From Vairimorpha apis BRL 01 (Eukaryota; Microsporidia; Nosematidae): a stretch of DNA of 12,122 nucleotides. This document shows positions 6,692 through 12,122 of this stretch, piece after piece. Where the stretch lies: positions 1 to 12,122 of the forward strand of contig KE647174.1 in assembly GCA_000447185.1 (NCBI GenBank). The letters are read 5' to 3'. The notes beneath the pieces were generated by a model. That model was given only the letters and a program-made list of their open reading frames with translations. It made no database searches and had not been told where the DNA came from. The translations under genes and the position numbers were made by a program. How positions within the stretch are numbered: the stretch's first letter is position 1; every line of letters starts with the position of its first letter.

Positions 6692-9530
6692 TTAGTTTTT
6701 ATTAAGATATTATATACCATGTTATTTAAATAAAAGTAAAAGTTATTCTTTATATATGATAAATTTATTATTAGACCGAGATTTTATTTAAGGATAATAA
6801 AAAAAATTTATTTATGCTTCATTTTAGAAAATTTACAATAAAAATTTTAAATATAAATAGGTTTTTATTTATATAAATTATTTTTTGATGTAATTAAAAA
6901 CTTAAAACATTGTAATTACAATAAATTTTATATTTTATTATTATGTAAAGAATTTTAAGTCAGAAACACTTTTGGTCATTGCTTTGTTAAAATTATTAAA
7001 GAATACATTAATTTATTTTTTAGATTTAAATTATAAAATATCATATGTATTTTGGTTAAAAAATTTAAAAAATGTGTTATTTTATTAAAAAAATTAAGTA
7101 ACAAAAGTATATTTTATTAGACATGAAATACAAAAAAATTTAAAATACTCTTGTAATATAAATAATAAACACTTATCTGATTATTAACAAGTAGCATTTT
7201 TAACTTTTATAAAAATCTTCATTTCGTCAACTTTATAACTTTTCGATTATAAAAAAAGAATACATATTAATTAATTAACGGCAATATATGTTTTTTTATA
7301 ACAATTTATATGACAAAATATTAATAAAGTTATTTTAAATTATTCAAAATAAATTAAACATTAAAAAAAGTAGAAAAAATTATACATAGCAAACATAATA
7401 AAAATACGCATAATAACTTTTTAAATGATCATTGGCAAAGTTTTAACTAAAAGATGTGAAATTTAAAATATTTATATTTTGATTAAAATGGTTTATACTG
7501 TCTTGCAATAATCAGTAAAACGAAAAAATGTTAGGTATTATAAGTTATTATAGTAAATAATATCTGTAAATTTTTTTTAATTTATTGTGTCAAATATAAT
7601 GTAATATATATAATCTACTATCTTTTATATTAATAACATTTGATTTAAAAAATATTTATATTGTAATTTATTTTAATAAATTTTTAAAAATAAAACATTA
7701 TTTAATTTTTTTTGCAAATAATCTATTCTTAGAATTATAAGTTTTTAATTTTATTAAAACAAATTACAATATAGTTTATAAGATTTAAAAATAAATTATT
7801 TAAAGATTGGTTATTATGTATTTATATATTTATCAATCTTTATTTATTTGTTAAAACAATCGTATTTTATTAATTTATAATAAATACATAACAAAAGTAT
7901 AATATATTTTTATTTATTTATAATTAATTTTTTACGCATAATAATTTATTAATTTTGATTATTTTAATTACAATGTTTTATGCATTTAAAATTTTTAAAG
8001 ATATTGTTTTTAGAATTTGTAAATAAAAATATTTTTTGTTGTTCTAAAAGACACTAAAGGTATTACATATGGTAATTTTAAATACAAACATATATTAAGT
8101 AAAATAATTATAAATTAAATTTAAACTTATGAATTGTGATAAACCTTCTATCATACTTTGACATATTTTAAAACATAAAATGTAAGAAGTACTATCAAGA
8201 AATGTAATTTAACTTAATAATTATGTATTGCATAAAAATTGTTATTATATTATATATTTCCTAAGCTTATTTTGTGTACTTATTATTGAAACATTTGTAT
8301 TTTAAATAAAAGTTCATGAATAACAAAATAATATTTTTAATTCATCATTTTAATTATTCATTTTTACAAAATTTAGAGTAAAAATATAAAAGTTTAATTT
8401 TTCATAACAAAATAAAAGTAACATTGTAAAAATTTGTTTATACATATTATATGGCATTTAAAAAAGTTAATCACATTTAATAACATTTAATTACGTTGAT
8501 TTGCTAATTTTGCACAGATTGGCTTTATAATTGTAAATAACATTTACAACTACAAATTTATATATGGAAATATTTTTATAAAAAAAATATAAAAATTATT
8601 ATATGACTATTAAATTTTAGATTAAACACTGTATATATAGATTTAAGTGGTTATGTTTAACTTGTGTTATATTAGAAAAAAATTTACAAATATATTGTAT
8701 TTAATAATGGACTTTATGATTCTTAAAATTCTATGAAAATAATTTTTTAGTCTAGATTATATTAAATTAAAATCTTTGTTATCGATGTTTTAAAACAAAA
8801 ATTTATGATGTTTTAATTTAGTAACAATCTTCTATTTGAGTTACAAAAAATATATTATTCATTATTAGTTTTTGCAATTTTTTTATGAAAATTCTTCATT
8901 TAAATATTTTTTGTGATAAAAAAGTGTTTGAGGGTTTGACAAGTAAATCTTTTTAAAAACTTTATTTTTATAGATACTATTAAAAAAATCTTATTATTTA
9001 TAAAAATTTTCTATATATTATGAAATTAGTAAATTTAAGTGTTAAATTTAAATCATTTTTTCTAAAACAAAAGAATTTAACTGAAAACTAAAATATTTTA
9101 AGTTATTTAAATAAAATGAAATGTTATTAGACTGTTCAATAAATTACAAGCAATTTATACTATTATTTAATTTTTATTATTTTATTGTTTGATTATTAAT
9201 TCAAATATACTTTTAAATTTAAAATATATTTATATATTTAACAATAAATAAAATGACAAAGATTGTATAATAATTAGATTACATAAGAATCAAAAAATAT
9301 TACTTAATAAATAATGTTACTTTATTTATTCATTCAAGAGATGTTAATTTTAATCTATAAATAAATAATTTCATTTAAAGAAAAAATTTAAACAGATTTA
9401 AAAAAACTATTATTAATATATTAAAATTATAAACATATAATGTAAAAAATTATAATAATTACATATGATTAAATATTTTTGTTAACTAATATTTATCATT
9501 TTCTGATGAAAAAAGTATGATTATTGAGTC

Positions 9531-9592
9531 TTAAAAAATTTAATATTATTATTACAATAATATTAGTATATATAATACTTTAAATTTTTTAA
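9531..9592. repeat. compound inverted repeat able to form a three-way junction
   Basis: An outer perfect 13-bp stem pairs 9531-9543 with 9580-9592. It encloses two smaller perfect hairpins: 9544-9550 with 9556-9562 (loop ATTAC) and 9565-9569 with 9575-9579 (loop ATATA). Only two bases (9563-9564) are left unpaired at the junction. Except for one pair (G9566 with C9578) the pairing is A-T only, so chance is a real alternative. Confidence 0.45.
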
Positions 9593-9935
9593 AATCGTAT
9601 TAGATTTTATTAAATATTGTTTTTATTTTAAAATATTTTTAAAGTGTTATATATTTGAGTTTCAAATGATTTAGATAAAATTTAAAAAATGACACCATAA
9701 AAAAAATAAAAATTCATGTACCAATCATTAAAATATCAACTTAATTTACACTATTTTTAACTTATAATTAATCTTTAAATTAAGTATTAAAGCACTAAAT
9801 TAAATTGCTTAAATTTAAACCTATATTTATGTTTTTTTGATTGATTATCATTGTTTATCTTTTTGAAGTGTTATGTTTTGGAAGCTTAGGACAAAAAACA
9901 TATGTTTAAGATTCGAAACCAAATGTTATGAACTA

Positions 9936-9955
9936 TAAATGATATATATCATTTA
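9936..9955. repeat. perfect 20-bp palindrome
   Basis: TAAATGATATATATCATTTA equals its own reverse complement. It sits just right of one of the GC-richer islets of the desert. A dimeric protein site or a chance AT palindrome are both possible. Confidence 0.5.
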
Positions 9956-11965
9956 ATATTCTAGTAGATAAAATTATATATATATAAAGATCTAAAAAAA
10001 AATTATATCAAATAATTTTTAAAACTGATAGAAATGGTTAAGTAAACACATTTAAAACAATTTTTGAAATATTATTAAAAAATCTATTTTTTAAAAAAAT
10101 TAATTATCAAAAGAAAAATATTTTGGGTGTTATTTTAAAAATTTTCAAAAGTTAGGCTACTAAAAATTGTAGAAATTTAAAGATGAATGAGATTTTTTAT
10201 TAAAAAAATTACGATGTATTAATTGAAAGATTAACTAAAAATTAAGCTAATTTCAAAAATTATCAAAAGTTAAATTATTACGTCGATCTATACTTGTCTG
10301 AATAAACAATTATGTAAATGAATACAATGTATATTTTCAAAAAGAAATTTAAATATACTACTAATATTTTAAATTTTTTTTGAAATTCGTAAATGCTTAA
10401 GTGTTTAATAAAATACCTTCTTTTACTACATTTATCAGTATAATAATTAAAAAAAACTTTTATAATTTGAACAAATACAGCAACTGTTCAAAAAAAAATT
10501 TACTATACTTTATTTTTAATATTAACATAAAAAACTTTGAATAGTCTAAGTATTTTGTGTATTAATAGTACAAATAAAATAAAATTTTAAACCATTTTTA
10601 ATTAAAATTTTAAAAAGGAATATATATTTCAATATCATATTTATGCTATTACGTTAAAACATTAAGCACAAATACCGATTATGATAAATTTTATAATTCA
10701 CAATTTAACTATAAATGTTTACAAAATTATTTGTTAGACGCTTAATAGTGTTTGTTTAGTATATCATTAATATTTAACAATGTGAATAAAAATTTACATT
10801 TTTTATTCATGGATTATAATTTTTTTGTAGAAAACAATTAAATTTATATATAGAAAAAGACACATTCAAATGATTTTTCTGCAATTAATAAATTTTCTTT
10901 ATATTTTTTCATTCACATAAGTTTTAATATTAAAAATCTCGAGTAGAAATATATATGTTTAATTTTTTTTTAGAAATTAAATACTATCCTTATAGATATT
11001 AAGTCGATGGCAACAGAAGAATATATATATGTAGTATATACATAAGGTAATTATTAAAAATTAAAAGTATAAGTAATTTTAAAGACATTTGAACAAATAA
11101 TTTATATATAAAAATGTTTGTATATTATATATATCTTAAAACATTTTTTTTAAAGAATAAGACATTTATATTTTGTAAGACAATAGTTAAAGAAATTGAT
11201 ATAATTTTTCACAACATTTTATAGTCAATTCTATTAGATTATATTTGTACATCATTAATTATATTAGAAAATATAATTTTATTTATATAAAGCTATTCAT
11301 ATTGTTAAATAGTTTTTTAACTTACTATTATTTTTTTAAAGTACAAATTAATGATACAAATAAGAATACTTTAATATTTTTAATAAACAAAAATAATTCT
11401 ATAATCTATATTACATTTTCTTTTTTAAAAAAAGTTTTTAATTAAAATTTAATTTGAAAAAATTGTATAAAGTTCTTATTACAATTAATCTTAAAGTAAA
11501 TAATTAAAAATAAGAAATATTTTATATAAGGTAAAACGGTTAAATTTTTTAATTATATTTTATTAAAAGGTAAGATACACGTTAGAGAAACTTATTTTTT
11601 AAAGATTTAAAAAAATAATTAAAAAAAAGTATTTTATATATTATTATTTTGTATGATGTAGAACTAAGTTTTTATTTAATCATAAACGTTTTATTATTTG
11701 GACTCAAAAAATATAAAAGTCATAACTTATAGGTTTTATGCTATAATAAGCTCTTATTGAATTTTAATATCAAATTTAATGAAGTAGATAGTAACTTTTA
11801 AATTAAAAATAAACTTTAATTATATCATATAATGTATAAAAATTATAAATCTTTAATCTTATAAGTATTTTGCAGCACAAAAAAAGCTTAATATAAAAAT
11901 AAGTAATAAATTTAATGTGTTTGATTTGACAAATATAAAATAGTATCTGTCAATTTAAATAAAAA

Positions 11966-12070
11966 TCAGAAATTATACAGCTTATAAACTGTTGTCAGAT
12001 GTAAAGTCTGATCTGAAATAGAAGACGGAGTAGATAAATTAGTTTTATTAAAGTCATTTTCTGAACCCAT
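11966..12070 (-). CDS. small minus-strand ORF, possible gene fragment at window edge
   Basis: Read on the minus strand, ATG at 12070-12068 opens 34 codons (MGSENDFNKTNLSTPSSISD...) ending at TGA 11968-11966. The peptide is polar and rich in Ser, Thr and Asn, without the Ile/Phe/Lys bias of random ORFs here, and the patch is richer in G+C than its surroundings. Past the TGA the same frame gives about 17 more codons before TAA. I recognise no family and no membrane segment or signal peptide. It may be the decayed start of a gene, a transposon scrap, or chance. Confidence 0.2.
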   Translation of the reverse strand: MGSENDFNKTNLSTPSSISDQTLHLTTVYKLYNF

Positions 12071-12122
12071 AATATAATGAAGAGTTATTTTGTTTATATA
12101 ATTTTACATAAATTACAGAAGT

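Larger units (their letters stand above)
6336..11965. other. AT-rich desert without a recognisable gene
   Basis: More than 5.6 kb consist almost wholly of A/T runs; single lines counted by eye range from under 10 to about 20 percent G+C. The only open frame above 60 codons (11245-11445, plus strand) starts at TTG and is made of Ile, Phe, Asn, Lys and Tyr, as random AT-rich DNA gives, so I do not call it a gene. No tRNA cloverleaf, rRNA block or tandem array is seen. Short TA microsatellites occur (for example 9975-9986). Slightly GC-richer islets lie near 9858-9930, 10276-10300 and 11000-11020 but do not read as protein. Ordered inverted repeats inside are listed separately. Confidence 0.65.

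Noticed and set aside
7801..7842. 9-bp inverted repeat with a 24-base loop
   Set aside because: Repeats of this size are expected often in AT-rich DNA; no context supports a role.
9905..9925. Possible tRNA T-loop (TTCGAAT on the minus strand)
   Set aside because: The flanking bases do not form a T stem, and no anticodon or acceptor arm can be drawn at the right distance.
11245..11445. Plus-strand 66-codon open frame
   Set aside because: It starts at TTG, is made of codons expected from AT-rich random DNA, and resembles no known small membrane protein clearly enough to call.
1..12122. CRISPR array, operon or prokaryotic defence system
   Set aside because: There are no regular spaced repeats, no intact multi-gene cluster and no prokaryotic gene; the only coding remnants are eukaryotic retrotransposons.

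Overview
The window looks like a gene-poor, very AT-rich stretch of a eukaryotic nuclear genome. It carries two decayed retrotransposons of different classes and no intact host gene. The best guess for the organism is a microsporidian with an expanded, transposon-rich genome. That rests on the extreme A+T content between elements, the absence of visible introns, and the general look of the integrase and reverse transcriptase remnants; it is inference, and an AT-rich invertebrate or other protist is not excluded.

Layout. Positions 1-1274 hold the 3' end of a Ty3/gypsy-type LTR element. A frameshifted pol remnant (RNase H-integrase linker, integrase zinc-binding region, D-D-E core, C-terminal tail) ends at a TAA at 985-987. 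It is followed by a purine-rich tract and a candidate 3' LTR (1007-1274) with inverted ends TGTCATA/TATGACA. Positions 1275-2734 are AT-rich DNA without a gene, apart from a near-perfect 54-nt palindrome at 1350-1403. Positions 2752-6318 are a non-LTR retrotransposon of the R4/Dong type, broken by about six frameshifts and nearly twenty in-frame stops. It has an N-terminal region, reverse transcriptase, zinc knuckle and restriction-like endonuclease. It is bracketed by a perfect 17-bp direct repeat (2735-2751 and 6319-6335), the expected target-site duplication. Positions 6336 to about 11965 are a gene-less AT-rich desert with a few notable inverted repeats. At the right edge a small GC-richer patch holds a 34-codon minus-strand ORF of unknown meaning.

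How the parts relate. In a live R4-type element the endonuclease nicks the target and the reverse transcriptase copies the element RNA onto the nick. In a live Ty3/gypsy element the integrase inserts LTR-bounded cDNA. Neither can work here: the reverse transcriptase YMDD-type motif reads FIND, the zinc knuckle has lost a cysteine, and both reading frames are interrupted. The window is best read as a retrotransposon graveyard. I found no convincing new biological system; the most informative signals are the element boundaries, the decay pattern, the homopolymer-located frameshifts and the palindromes.
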